Of a stretch of 24,690 bases of DNA, positions 1 to 11,000 are shown in pieces. The notes under the pieces are model-generated. The model was not told where the DNA came from and did not search any database. It was given only the letters and a program-made list of their open reading frames with translations. Origin of the DNA: an uncultured Christensenella sp. (GTDB lineage: Bacteria > Bacillota > Clostridia > Christensenellales > Borkfalkiaceae); NCBI GenBank assembly GCA_910579585.1, contig CAJTVA010000021.1, positions 1-24,690 of the forward strand. The letters run 5' to 3'. Made by a program: the position numbers and the translations under genes. The number at the start of each line of letters is the position of its first letter. Position 1 is the stretch's first letter.

Positions 1-34
1 ATGAAACGCGGCGGGCATTTAATATATATATAAT

Positions 35-1543
35 ATGTCAAGCGAAAAATTTCAGTCAAAGGGCGGGTTCATACTCGCCAGTATCGGCGCGGCGGTGGGG
101 CTGGGCAATGCTTTGCGCTTCCCCGGGCTGTGCGCCAAATACGGCGGCGGCGCTTTTCTTTTAATTTATTCGGTCGCGCTGTTAGTGCTGGGGTTGCCTA
201 TTCTGAACGCGGAAATCGCGCTCGGCAGAAAAATCAAGGGCGGCGCGCCCAAGTGTATGAAAAGCCTGAAAAAATCGGGCGAGGGTTTCGGTTGGGCGTC
301 TTGCGTCAATTCGGTTTTTACCGCGGTAATTTACGCGGGGCTTGCGGGCTGGATAATCGCAACCGCCGCAACGGTAGTTCCGCTGTGCCTGAACGCGCCC
401 TCGCTTACCGATACGGAAATCAGCGGCTATTTCTTCGATACCGTTCTGTCGGCGCGCAACGACGGGGTAATCGACGGCTTTTCCTTCCTCGTCGCGGGTT
501 GTATTCTCGCCGCGTGGGTTTTGATGTTCCTCTGCCTTAAAGGCGGCGCGAAATCACTTTCCAAAGCCGCGCGCTTTACCGTCGCAATTCCCATAACACT
601 GCTTGTCTTTCTCGCCGTGCGCGGACTTTTCTACCCCACCTCGTCCGAAGCGCTTGCCGCGCTGTTCATTCCCGACTTTTCAAAGCTTTCCAGTCCCGAG
701 CTGTGGCTAACCGCCTTGGGTCAGGTCTTTTTTTCGCTGTCGATAGTGGTGGGGATAATGCCTGCGTACGGTTCGTACCTGCCGGAGGGCACGAATATTT
801 TCAAATGTTCGCTCGTAATCGCCGCCGCCGACTTCTTCGTTTCGGTGCTCGCCTCGGTGGTGCTGTTCACAACCCTGTACGGTTGCGGGCTGCAAGAGCA
901 AATCGGTGCAAGCGGAATAATAACCGCGTTCGCCGTCTATCCCGTCGCTATAACCCGACTTTTCGGCGATTGCACCGCGCTTAACGCGGCTGTCGGGGTG
1001 CTGTTTTATTCGTCGCTCGCAATGATGGCGATACAGTCCGCCGTGTCTATGCTGGAAGCCTTTTTAAACCCCTTTTCCGAACGCGGCGGCAAGCCCAAAA
1101 AAAAGATTGCCGCCCGAATATGCCTTATCGCCGCGCCTGTAACGCTGATTTTCGCCACTACCGCCGCGCCCGTTGCCGTCGATATAAGCGACAGGTTTAT
1201 TAACTTCTATAACGTGTTGATTTTAGGTATAGCGGAGTGCATTTTAATCGGCGCAAGCAAAAAAACGGGCGATTTGGCCGCCGAAATCAATAAATTCACC
1301 CGAAAATTGAAAATGCCGAAAAAGCCGTTCGGGGTTTCCGTTGCGTTTTTATCCCCAGCCGTGCTTATATCCCTTACTTTGTACGAAGTTTTCCGCCTTT
1401 GCACTGCTGGGCTTGGCTATCCGCTGTGGCTTCAGATAGCTTTCGGGTGGGGTTTAAGCGCCGCGGTCTTCGCTTTGCCCCTTATTTTGAACACCAAATT
1501 TACCCCCCGTAATATATGGCGCCGAAACAAATTGCACCCCTGA
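35..1543 (+). CDS. Neurotransmitter:sodium symporter (NSS/SNF) family transporter, probable Na+-coupled amino acid uptake
   Basis: A 502-residue polytopic membrane protein. The first membrane segment (about residues 10-31) carries the family hallmark GAAVGLGNALRFP, with the small residues and Asn25 expected at the sodium sites of LeuT-type transporters, followed by KYGGGAF and a second segment ending in EIALGR (about 60-65). The sixth segment holds the unwound-helix motif QVFFSLSIVVG (230-240). About eleven to twelve hydrophobic segments can be counted, the usual number, and the length fits bacterial members. The family moves amino acids or related amines with Na+ across the cytoplasmic membrane; the substrate cannot be read from sequence. 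The start at 35 keeps the whole first segment, but no good ribosome binding site is visible in the 34 bases before it, so initiation signals are weak or shared with an upstream gene outside the window. No clear terminator directly follows the stop. Confidence 0.92.
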   Translation: MSSEKFQSKGGFILASIGAAVGLGNALRFPGLCAKYGGGAFLLIYSVALLVLGLPILNAEIALGRKIKGGAPKCMKSLKKSGEGFGWASCVNSVFTAVIYAGLAGWIIATAATVVPLCLNAPSLTDTEISGYFFDTVLSARNDGVIDGFSFLVAGCILAAWVLMFLCLKGGAKSLSKAARFTVAIPITLLVFLAVRGLFYPTSSEALAALFIPDFSKLSSPELWLTALGQVFFSLSIVVGIMPAYGSYLPEGTNIFKCSLVIAAADFFVSVLASVVLFTTLYGCGLQEQIGASGIITAFAVYPVAITRLFGDCTALNAAVGVLFYSSLAMMAIQSAVSMLEAFLNPFSERGGKPKKKIAARICLIAAPVTLIFATTAAPVAVDISDRFINFYNVLILGIAECILIGASKKTGDLAAEINKFTRKLKMPKKPFGVSVAFLSPAVLISLTLYEVFRLCTAGLGYPLWLQIAFGWGLSAAVFALPLILNTKFTPRNIWRRNKLHP

Positions 1544-1678
1544 TATGCCACGTTTCAAAATGTGACAAAATCAAACAAAAATTTGTGACAGAATAACATT
1601 TTTGGCAAAATTGCCCAAAAATTACGGAAAAAACCAAGGCAAATCGGGTTTAAAATTAAAAAAATTAGCGCTAGATAG

Positions 1679-1707
1679 TTGTAATTATGAAATTCAAGTG
1701 ATATACT
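1679..1707 (+). promoter_or_regulatory. Sigma-A type promoter for the leader and giant-gene unit
   Basis: TTGTAA at 1679-1684 and TATACT at 1702-1707 are separated by 17 bases, the optimum spacing, each with one or two departures from consensus. Transcription would start near 1714, giving about 300 bases of leader before the start codon at 2018. It is the best promoter match I can find in the gap. Confidence 0.55.
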
Positions 1708-1713
1708 TAGCTT

Positions 1714-1905
1714 ACCACATTATTTCATTTTACATATCAAACCGCGGGATAATACGGGGTCATTGCGCCTTTTCGGGCGCCCCGTACTCGTAAGCGCTAC
1801 GGGGTCAGTGTATACTTTTACACTGTCCGTGTACTGTTTTGCGACCCGAAATTTAATATGTTTTTTAATGTTATGGTGTGGACCTTAAAAGGTACACGCC
1901 TTTTT
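1714..1905 (+). ncRNA. Candidate attenuator leader RNA or small RNA (unrecognised family)
   Basis: About 190 bases between a promoter and an intrinsic terminator, full of inverted repeats. TACGGGG occurs at 1753-1759 and again at 1798-1804 (within a 10-base direct repeat), and CCCCGTA at 1780-1786 can pair perfectly with either copy. The first pairing encloses a second stem, GCGCC 1765-1769 with GGCGC 1776-1780. A further hairpin pairs CAGTGTA (1806-1812) with TACACTG (1819-1825). CGTGTAC (1828-1834) is complementary to GTACACG (1892-1898), the 3' arm of the terminator, so it could act as an antiterminator. It matches no riboswitch consensus I can recall. It may be a cis attenuator of the giant genes, a free small RNA, or the 3' end of the transporter transcript. 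The structure is seen by eye only, not folded with energies. Confidence 0.45.
1875..1905 (+). terminator. Intrinsic terminator or attenuator upstream of the giant gene
   Basis: Bases 1875-1885 pair with 1890-1900 (one mismatch at 1881/1894 and one G-T pair) around a four-base loop, followed at once by TTTTT at 1901-1905. This is the standard arrangement for factor-independent termination on the + strand. I see no good promoter between it and the start at 2018, so expression of the giant gene from the promoter at 1679-1707 would need read-through, which suggests attenuation. Confidence 0.65.
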
Positions 1906-1924
1906 CATTTGTCTGTGTGGCTTT

Positions 1925-1961
1925 GGCGCCGCCCTGCCCTCCTATTAAAAAGGGCGGCGCC
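1925..1961 (+). promoter_or_regulatory. GC-rich hairpin in the 5' untranslated region
   Basis: GGCGCCGCCCT (1925-1935) and AGGGCGGCGCC (1951-1961) are perfect 11-base inverted repeats around a 15-base loop. There is no following T run, so it is not a standard terminator. A smaller stem (1963-1969 with 1977-1983) follows immediately. A comparable 11-base GC-rich hairpin sits before the second giant gene. mRNA stabilisation or translational control are possible roles. Confidence 0.5.
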
Positions 1962-2005
1962 CTTCGCCCCCGCAACGGGCGGAGTTAAGGAAAAAAGCAA
2001 TTTAT

Positions 2006-2010
2006 GAGGT
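2006..2010 (+). promoter_or_regulatory. Ribosome binding site of first giant gene
   Basis: GAGGT lies seven bases before the ATG at 2018. The surrounding block TTTATGAGGTAAATCTTATG is nearly identical (18 of 20) to the block before the second giant gene, which supports both start choices. Confidence 0.8.
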
Positions 2011-2017
2011 AAATCTT

Positions 2018-5000
2018 ATGGCTAACTCATTAAAAAACAAATTTAAGTATTCGGCGCTGGCGGCTTTAATCGTCACCCTTCTAAGCTGTACGGTTATGGC
2101 TTTCACGGGGTTTGGTTTCGGCGCGCCCGCCGAAACGGCAAACGCGGATACAGGCATTTCCGCGCAAAGCAACGCGGAACTTGCGGCGGCTTGGAACAGT
2201 GCCGTTGAAAGTGGCGGCACCTTTACGCTTACCGAAGATTGGGTTGCTGCGGCAGACGCAACAAATACCACCTCGTTCGGCACGGGTACTGGCTTCTCCA
2301 ACGGCAGAATTTACGTCCCTGCCGGCAAAAACGTAGTGCTTGACTTGAACGGTCATACGCTCAACAGGGGGTTGTCCAGTGGTACATACGGTAGTGTTAC
2401 AAACGGCAATGTAATTTATGTAGAAGGCGCGCTGGAAATTTGCGATACTTCCGCTAGCCAAAACGGTAAAATCACCGGCGGTTATCTTTTTGGCGACGGC
2501 TACGGTGCAGGTATTAACGTCAACGGCGGTAATCTGACTATTACCAGCGGTAATATTATCAATAATGAGGCTGACCACGCCTTTTGCGGCGGCGTTTACG
2601 TTAAAAACGGTACGCTTACAATGAACGGCGGCACTATATCCGGCAATGAAAATTATGCGGGTACTACGGTGCAACTTGAAAACAGCACGTTCATAATGAA
2701 TAGCGGTGAGATTCTAAATAATAGTGGCAGTGTAGCTGGTGTGTCTGTTAATAGTGGTAGCACTTTCGAAATGAATGGCGGAGCCATATCGGGTAACTCC
2801 ACTAACAACGAGAACAGCGGCAGCGTATATGTAGACGGCACTTTCACGATGACGGGCGGCGAAATTTCCGGTAACACGGGTTCAAAAGGAGTCGGAGTGT
2901 ACGTTTCCAGCGGCACTTTCACGATGACGGGCGGCGAAATTTCTAACAACACTGGTTCAAACGGCGTCGGCGTATATGTCTATCGCGAAGGTAAGTTTGA
3001 AATGTCTGCCGGTAAAATTTCGGGCAACACGTCCAATAACTCAGCTACAAATGGCGGCGGCGTTTATAACCAAGGCACGTTTACTATGACCGGTGGTACG
3101 ATTTCGGGCAACCAAATCAATGCGCCTAATTCCTGTGGCGGCGGTGTTTATAGCAACGGGACGTTTACAATGAACGGCGGCACGATAAGTGGAAACGAAA
3201 CACTTAACGGTTCGGGTGCAGGTGTGTATGCGCCTAGCGGTACGTTCACAATGACGAACGGCACGATATCAGGCAATGTTGCAAATACTTCTAGTGGCGA
3301 GGGCGGCGGCATTTATATGTACTCTGGTACTTATAATATCAGCGGCGGTACGATATCGAATAATAGCGCGTATCGAGGCGGTGGCGTCTATAAAACCGGT
3401 AGCGGCGGCGTGTTGACAATGACCGGCGGTACTATATCGGGCAATACTGCAACAGAAGGCGGCGGCGTTTGGTTTATTGACTATAACGGCAGTACTTTCC
3501 ATTTGGAAGGGGGTACCATTACAGGCAACACCGCATCCACCCTCGGTGGCGGTATTTATCTTGAAGGTGCTTCCACTTTTGAAATGACAGGCGGTGACGT
3601 AAACGGAAACTCCGCTGAAAAGTTTGGTAACGAAAATTATATTAGAAATAGTTATTGGTCAGAAGCTGTTGAATTGAGCGTGGCTAGTAATATACAAGTT
3701 TCAGTTGAGGTTGTTTCTAATTGGTCGGCTACAAGCGGTTCGTTCGGTACGGGAACGGGTTATAAAGACGGCGCAATTCACGTCCCCGAAGGCGCTAATA
3801 TAGTGCTTGATTTAAACGGGTTCACAATTAATAGGGGAGTAACTTCTTCAATTATCAACGGTAGTGTATTTGTCGTGGATGGTACACTGGAAATAGTTGA
3901 TACTTCTTCAACCCAAACAGGAAAAATCACTGGCGGATACAACGTATTTAGCGGTGGCGGTTTAAGAGTAGAGGGCGGTAATTTAACACTTAACGGCGGC
4001 ACTATTACTGGCAATTTTGGCGGAACAGGTGGCAATGCTGGCGGCGGTGGCGTGTTTGTTAGTGAGAACGGCACGTTTACAATGAACGGCGGCGAAATAA
4101 GCGATAATAACGCAAGCAACGCTCATTACGGCGGTGGTGGCGTATATATCGACAACGGCATGTTTACAATGAGCGGCGGCACGATTAAGACCAATTCTGC
4201 AACGTCGGGCAATGGCGGCGGCGTATATGTTTATGCCAACTGCACTTTCACGATGACGGGCGGAACAATCAGCGAAAATTCAAGCGGCAATGACGGTGGT
4301 GGCGGCGTTTATAACGGCGGTACGTTTACGATGAACGACGGTACGATAAGCGGCAATACCGCGAAAAACGGCGGCGGCGTATACACGACTAACGGTACTT
4401 TCAAAATGACAAACGGTACTATTACGGGCAACACTTCCGGCGGTGGCGGTGGCGTTCAGGTATCCGGTGGCACGTTTGAAATGACTGGAGGTACTATCTC
4501 TGGCAATACAGAAACTGCAAGCGGTGGCGGCGGTGGCGGCGTTCGCGTTAGCGCCACGTTTATAATGAGCGGCGGCACGATTTCAAATAATACCGCATCA
4601 ACCCAAGGCGGCGGCGTTTATGTTAAGGCAGGCACGTTTGAAATGTTAGGCGGCACTATTTCCGGAAACACTGGCTGCGGTGTATATAATACCGCAACAT
4701 TTATAATGAATAGTGGCGTTATATCTCGCAACGGTCCTGTCAATGCGTCTGGATACGGCGGTAGTGGTGTATGCAATTACGGCGGTACGTTTACAATGAA
4801 TGGCGGCGAAATAAGTGAGCATACGCAAGGCGGCTATTATCAAGGCGCTGTATATAATCGGGGCACATTTACAATGAATAACGGCGCTATATTAAATAAT
4901 TCCATTGGTGGCGTGCTTGGTCATGACGGTGCATTCATAATGAACGGCGGCACGATTACGGGCAATTTGACGACATACAGTGGCGGCGGCGTAAATGTTG

Positions 5001-8000
5001 ACCGTGACGCTACTTTTACGATGAACGGCGGTACAATTTCCGGTAACGCAGGCTATAGCGGCGGCGGTGTTTACTCTGGACGGACATTTACAATGAACGG
5101 CGGTACAATTTCCGGTAATACTGCAACTGGTAAAGGTGGAGGTGTTTTTAATAATGGTACGTTAAACCTTTCAGGCGGCACTATATTGGGCAACAGCCAA
5201 AACGGACTGGCAAATAACGTCTATCTTCCAAGCGGTAAAGTAATTACTGTTATTGGCGCATTGTTAAAGAATGGCGTTGCAACTCGAATCGGCGTAACTA
5301 TGCAAACCACAAGTACGATAACTTCGGGTTACAGCACTTATAACAGCGGTTACGGACCTTCGGTATTCTTCTTCGCTGATGATTCTCATGTTCTTGAAAT
5401 GGCGAGCGGTGAAGTAGTGTTCGGAACTAGCATAGTAACCCCTACCACAGTAACCTGGCAGATTTCTTCCGACGGTACCAATTGGAGCAATCTTGACGAA
5501 ACGAATTCCATATACTACACGGGCGCAACTTATACCGTGCGCGTTATGGACGGAAGCACCGTTTTAAACGGCAACCTTGCGGCGGCTTCCGCAAGCAACG
5601 GTAGAAACGTTATTTGCGATATAGGTAGCTATGCGTTCATATACAACGGCAGTAACATCGAAAACCCTGTAATGAACCTTGAAATTCTGCCCGTTGAAAT
5701 AACCTGGCAGTATTCTACCGACGGCGGCGTAAGCTGGACGAACTTCGACGGTGTACAGTCTAGTACCGGCGCCAGTACCGTCTTCAACTCCACTTATGCA
5801 TATAGCGGTAAGGCTTGGCAGGTACGCGCATACGACGCAATAAACGGCAAGGTTGTTTCTTTTAACAGCACGCCTTCCGGCGAAGTTAAGGACGCAGGGG
5901 AATATCGTTGGTACATAGGTGCTGCGGTAAACGAAAAGAACTACCTGAATGCAGGGTTCATCTTGACCATAACCGAAATTACGCTTGAAATAGAGTGGAA
6001 TTTCTCAGGCGCGACTTTGGACGGCAACAAATACTTCTGGACTTACGACGGTATAGCGCACGCTCCCGTTCCCGTGATTACAGGCGCCCCGAACGAGCAG
6101 ATTGGCAACATAGATTTAAGCTATATTTTCGATTATAAGAACAGCAGTTTCACGTTTGCAAAAGCAGATTCGGGCGAATACGTTCTTACCGTATACCTCA
6201 AAGAAGAGGACCCCAACATCATTCTTGCAAACAATAGCGTTACGTTCTACATCAACCCCAAATCGTTGTCACTTGAGTTTACGGGCGCGACGGATAATAA
6301 AATTACGGTCGAATACGACGGCAACGGTCACGGCGTTGAAGCGGTTCTTTCCGGACTTGTATCGAAAGACTATGCGCAGGAGGTAGTAATTTCTTATTAC
6401 CTCGGTAGTTCGCTGATTTCGGGCTTGCCTACCAACGTCGGCACATACATGGCGAGGGCAACTCTTCCCGCGGACTGCATAAACTACGTTCTCGACAAGA
6501 CGTATGAGTGCGTTATCGTTATCGGCACCAAGACGGTTACGGTTAACTGGGCGGGCAACGAAGACAAGAACGGCGACTTCGTCTGGACTTTCGATGGCAC
6601 GGGCAAAGCTCCGTCCGCAAGTATTACCGACCCCGTTTCGGGCAACGGAATGACTATAAACGTTACTTATGCGGCAATTACGGGCGGCGTAAGGGGTACG
6701 TTTACCTCAACCAAACCCTTTAACGCCGGTAATTACGTTATGCGCGTTGAACTTTCCGTCGCAAGCGACAAATACGTGCTTGAAGATACCGAAAGAGAGT
6801 TTGAGATTGAAAAACTCGGAGTTACGCTTACCTGGAAATACGACGGCGTGCTTGAAAACGGCGTAGCTCGTTGGGAGTATGACGGGCAGTCGCACAACGT
6901 CGTACCTGAAATCAACGGCGTACAGGTAACTAAGGACGGAACGTTCGGCGTTGACCTCAGCGTGGTACGCACTGACAATGCATCTGCGTTGACAAACGTA
7001 GGTACGGCAAGGGCTTCCGCGGCGCTTGATTCAAGTGACAGCTTTAACAACAACTTCTATATAATTAACGATACTTCAATCAGATACGAAGTTTACAAGC
7101 GCGTTATAACTTCCGCGGTGTGGACGGATAAGGACGGAAACGCCTTTAATCTCGGAAGCAGCGCTTCGTATGACTTCGGCGAAGTAAGCGGAACGAAAGG
7201 TCCCGACTTCACGGCGACTGCTGTCGGCGCGAACGGAGATTTGACCCTTACCGTAACTTATTCCGCTTCATTCACAGGCGATTGGCCCGTTGACGAGGCG
7301 AACGGTTACGTTGCATACGCTACGCTTTCCGCGGCTGACGCTAAAAATTACTGCTTTGCCGACGGCGGCGACGTTATGTCGATAACTTTCGTTATTCGTT
7401 CTATAAGCGGCTCGAAAGAGAATATAGACGTAACCTGGGTTATCTTCACGGACGCGGAAAATTACTTGACGCTTGACGAATTTATTGCGGCGAACGGCGG
7501 AGATAAATTCTTCTTCACCTACAACGGCACGGCACAGGCGCCTACCGCGCTCTACATAAAAGACGACGGCACTTATGAAGAACTTGCAATAAGCAAGAAC
7601 AGCAAGGGCACCGACGCAGGCAACTACACAGCAAGGCTTTTGCCTTCCGACTCTTACAATATCCCCGCCGAACAGGCAACTTGTGATTACGAGATTAAAC
7701 CTCTCGATATAACAATCGTTTGGCAAAACGCGGCGGACGACAGTCAAAAGACATTTACCTACGTTTATGACGGCAAAGAACACGCGCCTTATCCCACTGT
7801 TACGGGCAACGGCGGCGTTCCCTGCAAGGTCGAAGTCGTAAGCGAAATCAATGCGGGCAATTATACCGCGACGGCTTTTGTCGGCGGCAACTTCAACGTT
7901 GTTGCGGGTCTTACGCAGAACTTCACCGTTAAGCAGATGGAACTCAACGCAAGCCTTATCGAATGGTCGGCGAACGGTGCGGAAGAACGCAAGGACGTTG

Positions 8001-11000
8001 ACGGGAATTCGTACTACGTTTGGGTATACGACGGCAAAGACCACGCACCCGAAGCGACGATTACGATTGAACAGCTCGGTATAACTCTGAACCTCAGCGT
8101 TCTCGGCGCGACGGCGGAAGTGGGAACAAGCTACGCACTTGCAGTGCTTAACGGCAGTGACGCAACTCACGTAAACTTCAAATTAAACGGCACGGCTCAG
8201 CAAAGATTCGAAATAGTCCGCGTTCCCGCGGGTACCGTAATTTGGGAGGACGGCAAGGGCAATACTTCCATTGACGGAGATGTGCTACTCTACTTAACTT
8301 ATAACGGCACGGCGCAGGCACCCGAAGCGTACTTTATGAACGGCGATACGAAAGTAACGCTCAGCGTTCTCGGAGCTATGACGGACGTCGGCACTTATAA
8401 GGCTTGGGTCACTGGCGACTTTGATTTTGGCGGAAAAACCCCTGAATGCGAATTTACCATTGTGGCGAAAAAACTCAACGTAGAGTGGAGCGAAACAACC
8501 GCAACGTTCAACGGCTCGGCTCAGTCGCCCGTTGCTACGGTTGTGGATGAGGACCTCGGTTATACCCTTGTCAAAGGAACGGACTATACCGTGGACGCAT
8601 ACGTCAATGCCGGCGGTTACTCGGCGGAAATTCGCTTTATCAACAAAAACTATACCTATGACGGCGAGACCAACAAGACCGCGTTCACTATTGAAAAAAT
8701 CAATTTAAGCGAATTTGCTTCTTGGAGTTTCGGCGACGCTGAAGCAGACGAAGACGGCGTTTATACGGTCCAGTACAGCGCAGGCAAGGTTACGCCAGAA
8801 GTCACCGTTGACGGTTTCGCTTTGAATGGTGCGGCGGTAACTTTCACGTTTGCATATACGGGCGCCTCGGTTAACGTAGGCAACCACACCGTTACGGCAA
8901 AAATCGTTTCTGCGATGTGGAACGGCAAAGATATTTCCGCGAACCTCACACTTGGCGATGTCGTAAGTCTGGAATATAATATCATTCCCTTCGAAATTAC
9001 CGTAGAATGGAGCTTTGACGGCGCAGAAGAGGACGGCGACAGCTACTTCTGGTACTACGACACAACCGAGCACGCACCCAAAGCGTACTTCACAGATTGG
9101 TCGGGCGACAGGCAGGAGCTAATCGTATACGGCGCGGCGGTTAACGCGCGCCCTACGGCTTACACGGCAAGCGTGTCCGCCCCCGCGAATTGCGTAATCA
9201 AAAATGCGGAAGAAGCGGAAACTTCGTTCGTCATCAAACAGGCGACTATCGAAGTCGAATGGAGTGCAGAGGGCGACTATAAGTTTGTAGACGGCATTTA
9301 CGTTTGGGTATACGACGGAAAGGCACACGCGCCCAAGGCTGTTATAAAAGGCACTACGAATACTCTTCCCGTACTCGGTATAGAAACCGATGCGGGCGAA
9401 TACGTGGCAACGGCGGCGCAGAACGACGGCAACTACGTAATTTCCGGCGGCGCAACCCAGAAATTCAAAATTGAAGCGCTGACGGTAAACATTAAGTGGT
9501 TCGGCGCAGACGGCTCGGAAGAAAACTTCAAGTGGCCTTACAGCGGGAAAGAGCAAGCGCCCACGGCTAAACTTGTCAACGCTGACGGCGAACTCATTCT
9601 CGATAATGACGGCAACGCAATTGAAGTCGAAGTTGCGGGCGGTTCGGCAACCGTCGGAACGCACACCGCACTTGCAACGAATACGTTTATTAACTATGTA
9701 TTTGCTACAGGCGCAAAATTAGAGCAGACTTTCGAAATAACCGCTAAGGTACTTGAAGGCTTCGAGTGGTCGAAAGACGGCGCAACCGTAACCGAAGAGG
9801 ACGGAAAGACTGTCTATAACTACATTTACAACGGTAAAAACTTGCAACCTATACCCACGTCATCGTTCGGTAGCAACCTTGATTTCAAGGTAACGATTAT
9901 CGACGTAAAAACGGGCGAGGAAGTTCAGGCGATAACCGAATCGGGCACTTACACCGTAACGGCGGCTTCCCTCAATGCAAACTTTGCTATCCCCGAGGAT
10001 AAAGCAACTATAAAAGTAGTTGTCAATCCTTTCAAGGCGGTAGTTGTCTGGGGCGAAGAAGAATTGGTCTATAACGGTTCCGCCCAGAAGCCTACGGCGC
10101 ACTTTATCGACGTAAACGGCAATGAAGTTTCTCTTACCGTTACCGTTGAAGAAAGCGAGCATTCGGCGGCAGGCAAGTACACAGCTAAAGCAAGCTTAAC
10201 TACGGCAAGTGCGAATTACGTTCTTGACGAAGAAACGTCAACGACTGCTTTCGAAATCGAAAAAGTAAAACTTGCAGTAGAATGGCAATGGACGGGTTGG
10301 ACGGATAAAGAGTTGACCTACGACGGCAAAGAACACACTCCTGTTCCCGACGTCAAAGCGGCAGCCGCGCTGAACCTTACGGTTTCGTATGTGGTTTACG
10401 ACAAGGACGGTAACCCCGTTGCGGACAACAAAGTTGTCAATGCCGGTGACTACAAAATCAAGTTGACGGTCAGTGGCGACGGCGCGGGCAATTACACGTT
10501 CGATAAGGAAGAGGAAACTTTCACAATCAAGAAGAAAGCGATTACGATAACCGTAAACGACTTGACGATAAACTACGGCGAAGCCGCTCCCGAATACACG
10601 GCGGAAATCGGCGGATTGGTTGAGGAAGAAAAAGAAGCCCTTCTTGAACTTATAATGGCGCAAAAGGGCAAGTGGTTGCGTTGTGAATACGTAATCCGTT
10701 ACGCTCCCGGCGAATATGAAATCGGCGTTGTAACAAGCGTTCTTGCAGAACTTCTCAAAAACTACGAAGTACCCTCTGCAACGGGTACGTTGACTGTAAA
10801 AGTCGTTCCCTTCACCGTTGTTTGGTACAAGGACGGTAGCAATAATACCGACTATAACGCATACTACACCGGAAACGAATACAAACCCAGCGCGTACTAC
10901 GTTGATAACGTAAACGGCGACTTGATTCCTCTTGACGTTGTATATGCAACGTATAATGAAGCTACGGGTGAGTACACGCCGATAAACGAAGCTTCTGCCG

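Larger units (their letters stand above)
1544..2017 (+). other. 474-base intergenic region with structured leader, no convincing gene
   Basis: The first part (1544-1680) is A/T-rich, with two TGTGACA copies near 1561 and 1584 and a weak hairpin at 1599-1621. A 63-codon open frame at 1602-1793 has no ribosome binding site and no recognisable product, so it is not called. The rest holds, in order, a promoter, a set of competing inverted repeats, an intrinsic terminator, a GC-rich hairpin and the ribosome binding site of the giant gene at 2018; these are listed separately. Confidence 0.7.

Noticed and set aside
29..34. TATAAT directly before the transporter start codon
   Set aside because: It abuts the ATG, so transcription would begin inside the gene, and there is no -35 match at proper spacing. 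It sits in a simple AT repeat.
1602..1793. 63-codon open frame in the leader region on the + strand
   Set aside because: No ribosome binding site, low-complexity Lys/Asn-rich start, overlaps the promoter and RNA stems, and resembles no known protein.
1875..1900. T-box antiterminator motif in the leader
   Set aside because: GGTGTGGACC only loosely resembles the T-box core; there is no convincing specifier stem or AGTA-like loop, and the downstream gene is not linked to amino acid or tRNA metabolism.
2500..5215. CRISPR-like array in the repetitive region
   Set aside because: The repeats are in-frame protein coils with imperfect, variable DNA units and no unique spacers of constant length.
7268..8170. 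300-codon open frame on the minus strand, and a 309-codon one at 10238-11167
   Set aside because: Both lie inside the Ig-like array of a clearly real + strand gene; the composition (Cys, Arg, Val and Phe rich) is what antisense reading of its codons gives. No ribosome binding site or family match.
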